64,000 nucleotides of DNA from Methylobacterium sp. UNC378MF (GTDB lineage: Bacteria > Pseudomonadota > Alphaproteobacteria > Rhizobiales > Beijerinckiaceae): the NCBI RefSeq assembly GCF_900103195.1, contig NZ_FMWU01000009.1:1-64000 (forward strand), written 5' to 3'. The number at the start of each line of letters is the position of its first letter. Within the stretch, counting starts at the first letter, position 1. The notes beneath the pieces were generated by a model, which was not told where the DNA came from, did no database searches, and was given only the letters and a program-made list of their open reading frames with translations. The position numbers and the translations under genes are program-made. This document shows, one piece after another, positions 1-9,345 of this stretch.

Positions 1-896
<896 letters not shown>

Positions 897-922
897 TCAA
901 AGGGCGATGACGGGTGACTCGA

Positions 923-1213
923 TCAGGCGGCGACGACGCCCATGATGTCGGATTCCTTCATGATCAGGAGGTCCTGACCGTCGATCTTGACCTCGGTGCC
1001 GGACCACTTGCCGAACAGGACGCGGTCACCGGCCTTGACGTCGAGCGCGTTGACGCGGCCGGACTCGTCGCGGGCGCCGGGGCCGACGGCGACAACCTCG
1101 CCCTCCTGCGGCTTCTCCTTGGCGGTGTCCGGGATGATGATGCCGCCCTTGGTCTTCTCTTCGCCTTCGATGCGACGGACGACCACGCGGTCGTGCAGCG
1201 GACGGAACTTCAT
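923..1213 (-). CDS. groES: Co-chaperonin GroES (10 kDa)
   Basis: This is the heptameric lid of the GroEL chamber. The 96-residue product begins [14 protein letters not shown] and carries the mobile loop with [13 protein letters not shown], the usual family signature and length. I took the ATG at 1213 because it gives the standard N terminus; a longer open frame continues upstream but has no GroES homology. The gene is first in the groES-groEL operon and has an HrcA-type CIRCE operator 72 nt upstream, so heat-shock derepression is expected. Confidence 0.97.
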   Translation of the reverse strand: MKFRPLHDRVVVRRIEGEEKTKGGIIIPDTAKEKPQEGEVVAVGPGARDESGRVNALDVKAGDRVLFGKWSGTEVKIDGQDLLIMKESDIMGVVAA

Positions 1214-1284
1214 GAGCTGCCCTCTTGCTTCAGGTCTGGAGTTGGCGTTGATGCGGCCGGCGGGACCGCTCGCGAACTCGACTG

Positions 1285-1311
1285 TTAGCACTCTGTCTCG
1301 GCGAGTGCCAA
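1285..1311 (-). promoter_or_regulatory. CIRCE operator (HrcA binding site) upstream of groES
   Basis: The sequence reads TTAGCACTC, nine bases, then GAGTGCCAA. This matches the CIRCE consensus TTAGCACTC-N9-GAGTGCTAA with one mismatch in the right arm. It lies 72 nt upstream of the groES start. HrcA represses groESL through such sites in many bacteria; hrcA itself is not in this window. Confidence 0.93.
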
Positions 1312-1424
1312 AGACGGCCGCGAGATAGGCTCGCTGCGGTTCCGAGTCAAGGCTGTCGCATCCCCGCGCGACGGTGCGATGACGCGCCGACGGCTCCTTT
1401 TCGCCCCATGGATAACGCGCGTTC

Positions 1425-2411
1425 ATGTTAAGCCTGCACGGACCCGAAGGCCCGGTGGCGCAGCAGCCCGGCAGCGCGATCGGACGCAATACTGTCTGGC
1501 TGGACCTGAACGACCCGACTCCAGAGGAGGCCAAGGCAGTCGAGGCCGCGACCGGCTTGCGCGTGCCGTCACGGGCGGCACTCTCGGAAGTCGAAACCTC
1601 AAGCCGCCTGCGCCGGGTCAAAGGCGGCCTCTCGCTCTCGACGCCGATGATCACCTTCGAGCAGAGCGCTTCGCAGCTGAAGCCGCTCGGCTTCCTGCTG
1701 ACCAAGGACCACCTCGTCACGATCCGCTTCCACGACCTGCGCGCCTTCGAATCCTCGGCAAAGCGCATTGCGGACGGGGATGGCAGCACGACCCCCAGCG
1801 AGATCTTCCTCGTGGTCCTGGAGGAGCTGGTCGACAGCCTCGCGGACGCTCTGGAGGATATGGGATCGGAGCTCGACACACTCTCGACGCGAATCTTCGA
1901 TTTCGACGTCCGCGGCGCCGAGCGGCGGCGCCTGGAGAGCCCGCCGCCCCGTCGCCGCGATCTCGCCCTGCGGCGGATCCTGCGCGGCATCAGCAACCGC
2001 GGGAAGGCTCTGGGGAAGATCCGGTCGAGCTTGCTCGGACTCGAACGGATTGTTCCGTTCGTCTCCGCAGCTTGCGACGGCATCGGCCTGCCGGAGGATT
2101 CCCGCTTCGAGACGATCAAGCGGGACATCGAATCGCTCGACGAGTTCGAGACGCGCCTGGCGGAGAACGTGCAGTTTCTGCTCGACGCGGCCCTCGGCCT
2201 CATCACCATAGAGCAGAACAACGTCTTCCGGGTGCTCACCGTCGTCTCGGTCGTCGGCGTACCGCCGACTCTGATCGCGTCGATCTACGGCATGAATTTC
2301 AAGCACATGCCGGAACTGGATTGGACCCTCGGCTACCCCTACGCATTGGGCCTCATCCTTCTCAGCGCGGTCGCGCCGATAGTATACTTCCGCATGCGCG
2401 GGTGGTTCTGA
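1425..2411 (+). CDS. corA: CorA-family divalent cation transporter
   Basis: This is a predicted pentameric inner-membrane channel for Mg2+ (or Co2+/Ni2+/Zn2+). The 328-residue product has the typical long cytoplasmic, charged, helical N-terminal domain and two C-terminal membrane segments (about 268-287 and 305-322). The signature YGMNF loop between them, GMN at 289-291, is followed by an MPEL-type segment, which is diagnostic for CorA/ZntB-like proteins. The C terminus ends with basic RMRGWF. It diverges from groES and appears to be a single-gene unit. Ion specificity cannot be told from sequence. Confidence 0.93.
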   Translation: MLSLHGPEGPVAQQPGSAIGRNTVWLDLNDPTPEEAKAVEAATGLRVPSRAALSEVETSSRLRRVKGGLSLSTPMITFEQSASQLKPLGFLLTKDHLVTIRFHDLRAFESSAKRIADGDGSTTPSEIFLVVLEELVDSLADALEDMGSELDTLSTRIFDFDVRGAERRRLESPPPRRRDLALRRILRGISNRGKALGKIRSSLLGLERIVPFVSAACDGIGLPEDSRFETIKRDIESLDEFETRLAENVQFLLDAALGLITIEQNNVFRVLTVVSVVGVPPTLIASIYGMNFKHMPELDWTLGYPYALGLILLSAVAPIVYFRMRGWF

Positions 2412-2618
2412 TATTCACACGAATTTGTATGTATTTCAGTCAATACCTCAATCAAGATATGCGGCGACAGAGGACCGTTCTAGCGATTTGAGGCAAGGTT
2501 ATTGCCACTGAAAGATTTCGGCCGGGCTCTGCTCGAGTGGAGACTGCCAAACCAGCCGATGAAAGGCTTCATTAATGCTGCGACGCTATACCCGCCGACG
2601 GGGAATGCGAGCAGCGAC

Positions 2619-4079
2619 ATGTTCAACCGTAACAATTTCAGCGAAGCCCAGGCCAAGATTGATGCCCTGGATCGCTCGCTCGCAATCATCGAATTCGCGA
2701 TGGACGGAACCGTCGTCCATGCGAACCAGAATTTTTTGAAGTTGATGAAGTACAATCTGACCGACGTTCAGAATCGGCATCATCGCATCTTCGTTGACAA
2801 GAGCTATGCCGAGTCGGCGGAATATACGGCCTTCTGGGACAAGCTGAAGGACGGCCAATACGTCACGGGCGAGTTTCTGCGCCTCGACAAGGAGGGGGAC
2901 TCGGTCTGGCTGGAGGCGACATACAATCCCGTGCTCGACGCCCGCGGCCGACCCGTCAAGGTGGTCAAGTTCGCCTCGGACATCTCCGCGAAGAAGAAGG
3001 AGATCAAACGGCTCCTGACGATGATCGACAACGTCCCGGTGGCGGTGATGACGGCCGATCTGAAGAACGACTTCAAGATCGACTATATGAACGCCACATC
3101 GCGCCGGACTCTCGGAACGATCGACCAGCATCTGCCGGTCAAGGTCGGCGACATGCTCGGCCAGTCGTTCGACATCTTCCACAAGAACCCGAGCCACCAG
3201 CGCACCATGCTGGCAGATGCGAGCCGGCTGCCGCACACCACCAAGATCAAGGTCGGTCCCGAGACCCTCAACCTGCGGGTCACGGCCGTAAACGACGAAA
3301 AGGGCCAGTATATCGGCCCGATGCTGACGTGGGCCGTCGTCACCGCCCAGGTCAACATGGAGATCGACGTCAAGCGGGTCGTCGAGGCGGTCGGCACCGC
3401 GATCCAGGAGATGCAGAGTTCGGCCGAGGGGCTGATGCAGTCCGCCGAGTCCGCACGGCACAAGGCCTCGTCGGTCGCTGCGAATTCTGAGCAGATGAAC
3501 GGCGCGATCCAGGAGATCTCTGGCCAAGTCGGACGGGTTTCGGAGCGCGCGCAGCAGATCGCCGCTCAGGCCGGAACCACCGACGCAACCATGCGGCAGC
3601 TTGCCGAGAATGCCCGCAAGGTTGACGCGGTGGTGGGCATGATCAAGTCGATCGCCGACCAGACCAACCTGCTGGCGCTGAACGCCACCATTGAGGCGGC
3701 TCGCGCCGGCGCCGCCGGCCGCGGTTTCGCGGTCGTCGCCAGCGAGGTGAAGGCGCTGGCCGAGCAGACCGCCAAGGCCACCGGCGAGATCACCCAGCAG
3801 GTCTCAGCGATCCAAAGCGCAACGGGCGAGGCGGTCGGCGCGATCGAGATGATCACGACGGCGGTGGACGAATTGTCCAAGCTCACCCTGGCGATGGCGA
3901 GCGCCGTCGAGGAGCAGGCGGTCTCGACTCACGAGATGGCGGGCAATATCGGCGGCGTCTCTGAGGCCGCCAGCGCCACCGGTCAGCTCGCCCAGACGGT
4001 CCAGGGCATCGCCGAGAGCCTGGCGGGCCATTCGGCGAGCCTGTCGGACAGCGTGATCCGGTTCATGAAGACGGCCTGA
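2619..4079 (+). CDS. Soluble PAS-PAS methyl-accepting chemotaxis protein
   Basis: This is a cytoplasmic chemoreceptor that should control a CheA kinase. It has no membrane segment. Two PAS domains (about 20-125 and 135-245) precede a methyl-accepting coiled coil (about 290-480). The hairpin tip reads [20 protein letters not shown] (about 346-365), the classic CheA/CheW-binding tip. The first PAS resembles the Aer-type redox/energy-sensing PAS, with [11 protein letters not shown] and a [10 protein letters not shown] strand. The frame stays open upstream to a TTG at 2502 and an ATG at 2559. I chose the ATG at 2619 because the PAS homology begins just after it, but the start is not certain. The ligand is unknown. 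Confidence 0.88.
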   Translation: MFNRNNFSEAQAKIDALDRSLAIIEFAMDGTVVHANQNFLKLMKYNLTDVQNRHHRIFVDKSYAESAEYTAFWDKLKDGQYVTGEFLRLDKEGDSVWLEATYNPVLDARGRPVKVVKFASDISAKKKEIKRLLTMIDNVPVAVMTADLKNDFKIDYMNATSRRTLGTIDQHLPVKVGDMLGQSFDIFHKNPSHQRTMLADASRLPHTTKIKVGPETLNLRVTAVNDEKGQYIGPMLTWAVVTAQVNMEIDVKRVVEAVGTAIQEMQSSAEGLMQSAESARHKASSVAANSEQMNGAIQEISGQVGRVSERAQQIAAQAGTTDATMRQLAENARKVDAVVGMIKSIADQTNLLALNATIEAARAGAAGRGFAVVASEVKALAEQTAKATGEITQQVSAIQSATGEAVGAIEMITTAVDELSKLTLAMASAVEEQAVSTHEMAGNIGGVSEAASATGQLAQTVQGIAESLAGHSASLSDSVIRFMKTA

Positions 4080-4113
4080 TCCCGGTCACGCCGCGTCGCG
4101 CGGACGTGCACCC

Positions 4114-4833
4114 TCAATCCCGGGCGAGCTGCGCCCGTCCGATGGCGAAGACCCGCCCGTCTCCCAGGAGATGGGCGGTGAACCCGTTTTGGAACAGGCT
4201 CTCGATGGCCTTGTCGCGGACGTTCAGGCCGCCGGCATAGGCCCCGAAGGCTGGCATCACGAGGCGGGTGCCGTCCGTGACGAAGCAGCGGCGTCGGATG
4301 GCGCGCCCGCGCATCGCTACCTTCCCGCAAGGGTGGAGATGGCCGGCGATCTCGCCCGGCATGGTCTCCGGGCTCGGCTCGTGGCGCAGGACGAGGCTGC
4401 CGATCGTCAGCGCCTCGGCATAGCGGCCGCCGACCCCTTCGTTGACGGCGGCATCGTGGTTGCCGGCAATCCAGACCCAATCCCGGCCCGCCTGCAGCGC
4501 CGCCACCATGGCGCGGTCGCCTGGCTCCATGCGCTCGGGCCCGCGGGCATCGTGGAAGGAATCGCCCAGCGCGACCACGCGGGCGGGGTCGTGGCGCACC
4601 ACAGCCTCGTGCAGGCAGGCGAGGGTCTCGCGGGTGTCGTAGGGCGGTAGGAACTGGCCGGAGCGGGCCGCATAGGACGAGCCCTTCTCCAGGTGGAGGT
4701 CGGACACGATCAGAGTCCGGTGCTCCGGCAGCCAGAGGCCGCCGCAGAGGTCCAGCACCAGGGTCTCGCCCGCCAGAAGCAGGGTGGGGTGCTTGTGAGT
4801 CTTCTCGAGTCTCAGGCCGGCCGCCAAGATCAC
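4114..4833 (-). CDS. pdeM: Ligase-associated metallophosphoesterase PdeM
   Basis: This is a calcineurin-like phosphoesterase of the type found with ligase-associated DNA-repair genes. The metal-site motifs are in order: SDLHLEKG, ALGDSFHD, GNHD and GHLHP. It follows the ligase-associated helicase on the same strand, the usual pairing; the LigD-like ligase and exonuclease partners are not in this window. The start is uncertain. There is no ATG in frame. I chose the GTG at 4833 (239 aa), but a CTG at 4872 overlaps the helicase stop as CTGA and would give 252 aa. Nuclease or phosphodiesterase activity is inferred from the family. Confidence 0.85.
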   Translation of the reverse strand: MILAAGLRLEKTHKHPTLLLAGETLVLDLCGGLWLPEHRTLIVSDLHLEKGSSYAARSGQFLPPYDTRETLACLHEAVVRHDPARVVALGDSFHDARGPERMEPGDRAMVAALQAGRDWVWIAGNHDAAVNEGVGGRYAEALTIGSLVLRHEPSPETMPGEIAGHLHPCGKVAMRGRAIRRRCFVTDGTRLVMPAFGAYAGGLNVRDKAIESLFQNGFTAHLLGDGRVFAIGRAQLARD

Positions 4834-4868
4834 ATCCTCGGTGTCGTCGGGGGAGGGCGGATCGACGG

Positions 4869-7595
4869 TCAGGACAGAGCCTCTTGGAGAAGCTCCGCCT
4901 CGGCCTCGGCCAGGATCTCGTCGGCGCCCTCGCCGTAGACCCGCTCGCGCCCGATCTCGAGCATCACGGACACGGAGAGCGGCGAGACCCGGTCCAAAGA
5001 CCTGTGGATGATTCGCCCCTGGATGCGCTCTAGCATCATGCCGAGGCGCCTCACGTCGAGGAGTCCGGTTGCCGCATCTTGCCGCGCCGCGCGCAGCAGC
5101 AGGTGGTCGGGCTGGTGCTTGCGCAGCACGTCGTAGATGAGGTCGGTCGAGATCGTGACCTGCCGGCCAGACTTCTTCTGCCCCGGATGGTGGCGCTCGA
5201 TCAGCCCGGCGATCACCGCGCATTGCCGGAAGGTGCGCTTCATCATCGCCGATTCGTCGAGCCACGCCTCCAGGTCGTCGCCGAGCATGTCGACGGCGAA
5301 CAGGTCGCCGATGAAGTCCGGGTCGAGGGCGGCGCGCTCGGAGACGTCGCGGGTCGTCCAGATCGCAATGCCGTAATCGTTGGCCGCGAAGCCGAGCGGC
5401 CGCAGCCCGTCGCGCTCGAGCCGCCGGGTCAGCAGCATGCCCAGCGTCTGGTGGGCGAGGCGCCCCTCGAACGGGAAGGCCGTCAGGTAGTAGCGCTTGC
5501 CGCGCGGAAATGTCTCGACCAGCAGGTCGCGCTCGCCCGGCAGGACCGAGCGGCGGCGCTGCTGCAGCAGGTACTCGCCGATCTGCTTCGGCAGGCGATC
5601 CCACGCGAACGGGTCGGCAATCAGCGCCCGGACCCGCTCGGCCAGGAAGGTCGAGAGCGGGAACTTCGCGCCCGCGTAGGACGGGATCGCCGGGTCGGTC
5701 CCGGCCGGTGCGCGGGTGACGAGGCACTCGTCCTCGGCGAGCCCTTCGAAGCGGAGGGTCTCACCCGCGAACAGGAACGTGTCGCCGACGGTGAGCGTCT
5801 CGGCGAACTCGTCCTCGATCTCGCCGAGCACCCGGCCGGATTTCGGCAGGACGGTGCCGGGCTTGCCGCGCAGGGTCCGGCCGAGGCGGACCTTCACCCG
5901 CGCCGCCTCGACGATGGTGCCGACATTCATCCGGTAGGCCTGGGCGGTGCGGGCGTCGCGCACACGCCAAAGCCCGTCCGGCCCGCGCAGGATCTTGGCG
6001 AAGCGCTCGTAGGCGCGCAGCGCGTAGCCGCCGGTCGCGACGTAATCGACCACCTGCTCGAACGTCTCCCAGGTGAGGCCGGCATAGGGCGCGGCCGAGA
6101 CGATCTCGTCGTAGAGGTCGAGGGGGTCGAAGGCGTCGGCGCAAGCCATGCCGAGCACGTGCTGCGCGAGCACGTCGAGGGCGCCCTGGCGGGCGTCGGG
6201 CGTGTCCTGCGCGGCCTCCTCGACGGCATCCAGCGCCGCTTGGCATTCCAGCATCTCGAAGCGGTTACCCGGGACGAGATAGGCCTTTGAGGGCTCGTCC
6301 ATGCGGTGGTTGGCCCGGCCGATCCGCTGCATGATTCGGCTTGCACCTTTAGGCGCACCGACATTGACCACGAGGTCGACGTCGCCCCAGTCGATGCCGA
6401 GGTCGAGGGTGGCAGTGCAGACGATCGCCCGCAGCTGCCCTGCCGCCATGGCGGCCTCGACCCGGCGACGCTGCTGCGCGTCCAGCGAGCCGTGGTGGAT
6501 CGCGATCGGCAGCGCGTCCTCGTTGAGCCGCCACAGCTCCTGGAAGGTGTACTCGGCCTGGAGACGGGTGTTCACGAAGACCAGCGTCGTCCGGTGCTCC
6601 CGGATGAGGTCATAGATCGCCGGCATCGAGTGCCAGGCGGTGTGGCCGGAGATCGGCAGCGCCCGGCCGAGGTCGAGCATGCGCAGATCCGCCTTGGCGC
6701 CGCCGGCCACCGTGACGAGGTCGGCCATGGGCGGTCCGACCTGCCACCCCTCCCGTGCGGGAGAGGATTGGCGTGAGGGCCGAGACGGTTCAGGATCAGG
6801 CACGTCGTCGCCGCGCGGTGCGGTCGAGCCACGTTCTGAAAGCGCTCGTCCCTCACCCTGTTCGTCTCCCGCACGGGAGAGGGGACCCGCGCTCGGTCCC
6901 GTAGCCGTGTTGGCCGTGTCTTCGTGCAATCTGAAAGGCGTGCCCGCGGTGGGATGAGCGGGAAGCGGCCCCTGCGGCACCAGATACTTCCGCAGCTCGT
7001 CCGGCTCACGCACCGTCGCCGACAGCCCGATCGCCGCCAGTCCCGGGCTCAGCCGGTGCAGTCGCGCCAGAGCGAGCGACAGCAGATCGCCGCGCTTCGA
7101 CGTCACCAGCGCGTGCAGCTCGTCGAGCACCACGCAGCGCAACCCCGAAAAAAACTCGGCCGCCTCGCGATGGGCGATCAGGAGGGCCAGCTGCTCGGGC
7201 GTGGTCAGAAGGATGTCCGGCGGCCGGCTGATCTGGCGGGTGCGCTTATGGGCCGGCGTGTCGCCGGTGCGGGTCTCGACGCGCACCGGCAGCGCCATCT
7301 CGGCGATCGGCGCGTCGAGGTTGCGGGCGATGTCCACGGCCAGCGCCTTCAGGGGCGAGACATAGAGGGTGTGGAGGCCCGCCGCCTTCTTCTGCGGCCC
7401 GCGCTGGCTCAGGGCGACGAGGCTCGGCAGGAAGCCGGCCAGCGTCTTGCCGGCACCGGTCGGCGCCACCAGCAGGGCCGAGCGGCCGGCGCCGGCGATC
7501 CGCAGGAGATCGAGCTGGTGCGGCCGCGGCGCCCAGCCGCGCCCTGCGAACCAGGCGCGGAACCGCTCCGGCAGGATCTCGGACGGGTCGCTCAG
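4869..7595 (-). CDS. Ligase-associated DEXH-box helicase (Lhr-like) with in-frame repeat insertion
   Basis: This is a superfamily 2 DNA helicase of the Lhr type, predicted to act in DNA repair. Counting from the CTG at 7595, Walker A APTGAGKT is at 44-51, the DELH box at 158-161, the LSAT motif at 191-194, and motif VI is QRIGRANHR, followed by the Lhr-type winged-helix and core domains. Residues about 211-289 are a low-complexity Pro/Ser/Arg/Gly segment between the two RecA lobes. It coincides with a REP-like hairpin pair at 6747-6886. Without it the protein would have a normal length of about 830 residues. No ATG, GTG or TTG occurs in frame between the esterase region and Walker A. The CTG overlapping the esterase stop is the best start, presumably by translational coupling. 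Confidence 0.88.
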   Translation of the reverse strand: MSDPSEILPERFRAWFAGRGWAPRPHQLDLLRIAGAGRSALLVAPTGAGKTLAGFLPSLVALSQRGPQKKAAGLHTLYVSPLKALAVDIARNLDAPIAEMALPVRVETRTGDTPAHKRTRQISRPPDILLTTPEQLALLIAHREAAEFFSGLRCVVLDELHALVTSKRGDLLSLALARLHRLSPGLAAIGLSATVREPDELRKYLVPQGPLPAHPTAGTPFRLHEDTANTATGPSAGPLSRAGDEQGEGRALSERGSTAPRGDDVPDPEPSRPSRQSSPAREGWQVGPPMADLVTVAGGAKADLRMLDLGRALPISGHTAWHSMPAIYDLIREHRTTLVFVNTRLQAEYTFQELWRLNEDALPIAIHHGSLDAQQRRRVEAAMAAGQLRAIVCTATLDLGIDWGDVDLVVNVGAPKGASRIMQRIGRANHRMDEPSKAYLVPGNRFEMLECQAALDAVEEAAQDTPDARQGALDVLAQHVLGMACADAFDPLDLYDEIVSAAPYAGLTWETFEQVVDYVATGGYALRAYERFAKILRGPDGLWRVRDARTAQAYRMNVGTIVEAARVKVRLGRTLRGKPGTVLPKSGRVLGEIEDEFAETLTVGDTFLFAGETLRFEGLAEDECLVTRAPAGTDPAIPSYAGAKFPLSTFLAERVRALIADPFAWDRLPKQIGEYLLQQRRRSVLPGERDLLVETFPRGKRYYLTAFPFEGRLAHQTLGMLLTRRLERDGLRPLGFAANDYGIAIWTTRDVSERAALDPDFIGDLFAVDMLGDDLEAWLDESAMMKRTFRQCAVIAGLIERHHPGQKKSGRQVTISTDLIYDVLRKHQPDHLLLRAARQDAATGLLDVRRLGMMLERIQGRIIHRSLDRVSPLSVSVMLEIGRERVYGEGADEILAEAEAELLQEALS
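6747..6886. repeat. Inverted pair of REP-like hairpin elements inside the helicase gene
   Basis: Two hairpin units face each other. The left unit has CTCCCG-TG-CGGGAG at 6750-6763 and the right unit TCTCCCG-CA-CGGGAGA at 6865-6880. Each hairpin is followed inward by a tail containing GTGAGGG and CGAG. Read outward-in, the units agree at about 20 of 26 positions after the hairpin. This is the architecture of an intergenic REP doublet, but here it is translated as about residues 237-284 of the helicase without breaking the frame. I see no other copy of this unit in the window. Confidence 0.8.
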
Positions 7596-8548
7596 GCGAG
7601 CGCCATGAGGAAGCGGTCGATCAGCTCCAGCGCCCGCTCGCTCATCGGGCTCGGGTAGCGGGCGAAGACGTGGCAGCCGCCGGGATAGATCGCCGTGTGA
7701 CCGCCGTTCCCCGCCGCCGCCCAGCGCGCCGACATGTACAGCGTGTCGTCGAGGAGGGGATCGGCGGTGCCGATGGTGAACAGGGCCGGCGGCAGGCCCT
7801 TCAGCTCGGCGTAGATCGGCGACACGTCCGGACGGCGCCGGTCGATGCCCTCGCGAACGTAGCCGTCGGCGAACTTGGTCAGGTCGCGGGTGTTCACGAC
7901 CAGCCGCTCCTCGCCCCAGTTCCGCACCGACGGAGTCAGGCCGAGATCGAAGAAGCCGGCATTGAGGTTGGCGCCCCGGAAGGCCCGCGGCAGGTTGTGC
8001 TTGTCGCGCAGCCGCAGCAGCACCATCACGGCGAGGTGCGCGCCCACCGACTCGCCGCCGATGGTCAGCGCGTGGATGCCGAACTCGGTCTTCCCGGGAC
8101 CGGCCAGCCACAGGGCCGCCGCTTCGCAGTCGAGCAGAGCCGCCGGATAGGGATGCTCGGGGGCGAGCCGGTACTCCACCGACAGGGCGACGAAGCCGCA
8201 GGTGTCGGCGATCCGCTCCAGCCAGGGATCCTGCTCGTCGGCGGAGCCCCAGACCCAGCCGCCGCGGTGGATGTGCAGGTAGGCGCCGCGCAGCTTCGTG
8301 CCGGGCTTGGGCCGGACCACGCGGAGCTTGAGCGGGCCGCCGGGCCCGTCGATCGTCAGCCACTCGGCGCGGGCGCTGTGCGGCATGGCGGGGGCCGCCT
8401 TGGTGCCCAGACGGCGGCGCTCGCGGACCTCGGCGATCGGCAGCGACCAGGGATCAGGCAGCGCGGCGTGCGCCGCGACGATCTCGGCATTGAGCCGGAG
8501 CGTCTCGGGATCGATCGTCGCCGGGTCGAACAGGGCGTGGTCGATCAT
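7592..8548 (-). CDS. Alpha/beta hydrolase, HSL-type esterase
   Basis: This is a probable carboxylesterase or lipase of the hormone-sensitive-lipase family. The 318-residue product shows the oxyanion-hole motif in variant form HIHRGGWVWG (family consensus HGGG), then EYRLAPEHPYPAALLD, then the nucleophile elbow GGESVGAH (G-x-S-x-G), and a C-terminal DPLLDD and CHVF that supply the acid and His. It has no signal peptide, so it is cytoplasmic. Its stop overlaps the CTG start proposed for the helicase, so the two appear to be co-translated. Why an esterase precedes DNA-repair genes is not clear. The substrate is unknown. Confidence 0.88.
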   Translation of the reverse strand: MIDHALFDPATIDPETLRLNAEIVAAHAALPDPWSLPIAEVRERRRLGTKAAPAMPHSARAEWLTIDGPGGPLKLRVVRPKPGTKLRGAYLHIHRGGWVWGSADEQDPWLERIADTCGFVALSVEYRLAPEHPYPAALLDCEAAALWLAGPGKTEFGIHALTIGGESVGAHLAVMVLLRLRDKHNLPRAFRGANLNAGFFDLGLTPSVRNWGEERLVVNTRDLTKFADGYVREGIDRRRPDVSPIYAELKGLPPALFTIGTADPLLDDTLYMSARWAAAGNGGHTAIYPGGCHVFARYPSPMSERALELIDRFLMALA

Positions 8549-8823
8549 CGTGCGTATGGTCCCGTCGGCACTCAGAGCCTCTCACACCAAATCCCGATTC
8601 CCGGGAGTTCTCCCTTTGGTCGAGGCCGCGCCGCGAAAGTGCCGCGTCGCGATCCACCCCGTCCGCATCTTGGCGCGCGCGACGCCGCTTGCCATCTGCA
8701 CGGCGCGCGAGAAACCCGCCAACGCCTGATCCGCGCTCGGGTTTCGACGCGGTGTGGTGTGCCGGCCACGGTTCCGCCCGCTTCGTCGCCGATCCGAGGA
8801 CCCTGACGCTTCACGAGGACGCA

Positions 8824-9177
8824 ATGCTCGTCGATCACGACCGGCGCCGGCAAGGCTATCAGCAGGGCGCCCCGCCGAACGCCCCCTACGGCGCGGACAG
8901 CTACCGGTCGCGCCCCTCCGCGCTGCGGCGGTTCCTCGGCGGCTCGCCTGCCGGCGTGTTCCTGCGGCTGCTGTTCCTGTCGGTGCTGGTCGGCGCCTTC
9001 ATGTCGATGCTAGGCCTGACGCCGGGGCGGCTGTTCTGGCACGTCTACGATTCGGCGCGGGCGCTGGTCGAGGTCGGGCTCGCCTCGCTCCACGATTTCG
9101 GCGGCTGGATCGTCGCCGGGGCGATCGTGGTCGTGCCGCTCTGGCTGATTGCGCGCCTCTTCGCCGTCTCGCGCTGA
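8824..9177 (+). CDS. Small two-pass membrane protein (DUF6460-like)
   Basis: This is a 117-residue protein of unknown function. A charged, Gln/Arg-rich N terminus (about 45 residues) is followed by two hydrophobic segments, FLRLLFLSVLVGAFMSML and WIVAGAIVVVPLWLIARLF. Between them is a conserved-looking linker with LTPGRLFWHVYDSARALVE. I recall this pattern as DUF6460 in Hyphomicrobiales, but could not check it. The frame extends upstream to 8689, but the ATG at 8824 is chosen because GAGGA lies just ahead of it and the upstream part looks non-coding. It is probably an inner-membrane protein. Confidence 0.75.
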   Translation: MLVDHDRRRQGYQQGAPPNAPYGADSYRSRPSALRRFLGGSPAGVFLRLLFLSVLVGAFMSMLGLTPGRLFWHVYDSARALVEVGLASLHDFGGWIVAGAIVVVPLWLIARLFAVSR

Positions 9178-9345
9178 CCGGATCGGCGACCGTTCCCGCA
9201 CGGTCGCGTCGCGTCATTCCGGGGCGCCACGGGTTCGGGCCTATCGGCCGCGATCCGTGCGCCGATCACGAGGCCGCCCGTCACCGCAACCCGTCGATGC
9301 GATCAGCCCGCTCTGGGCGGGCGGCGCGTCTCCTTAGCGTGAGGC

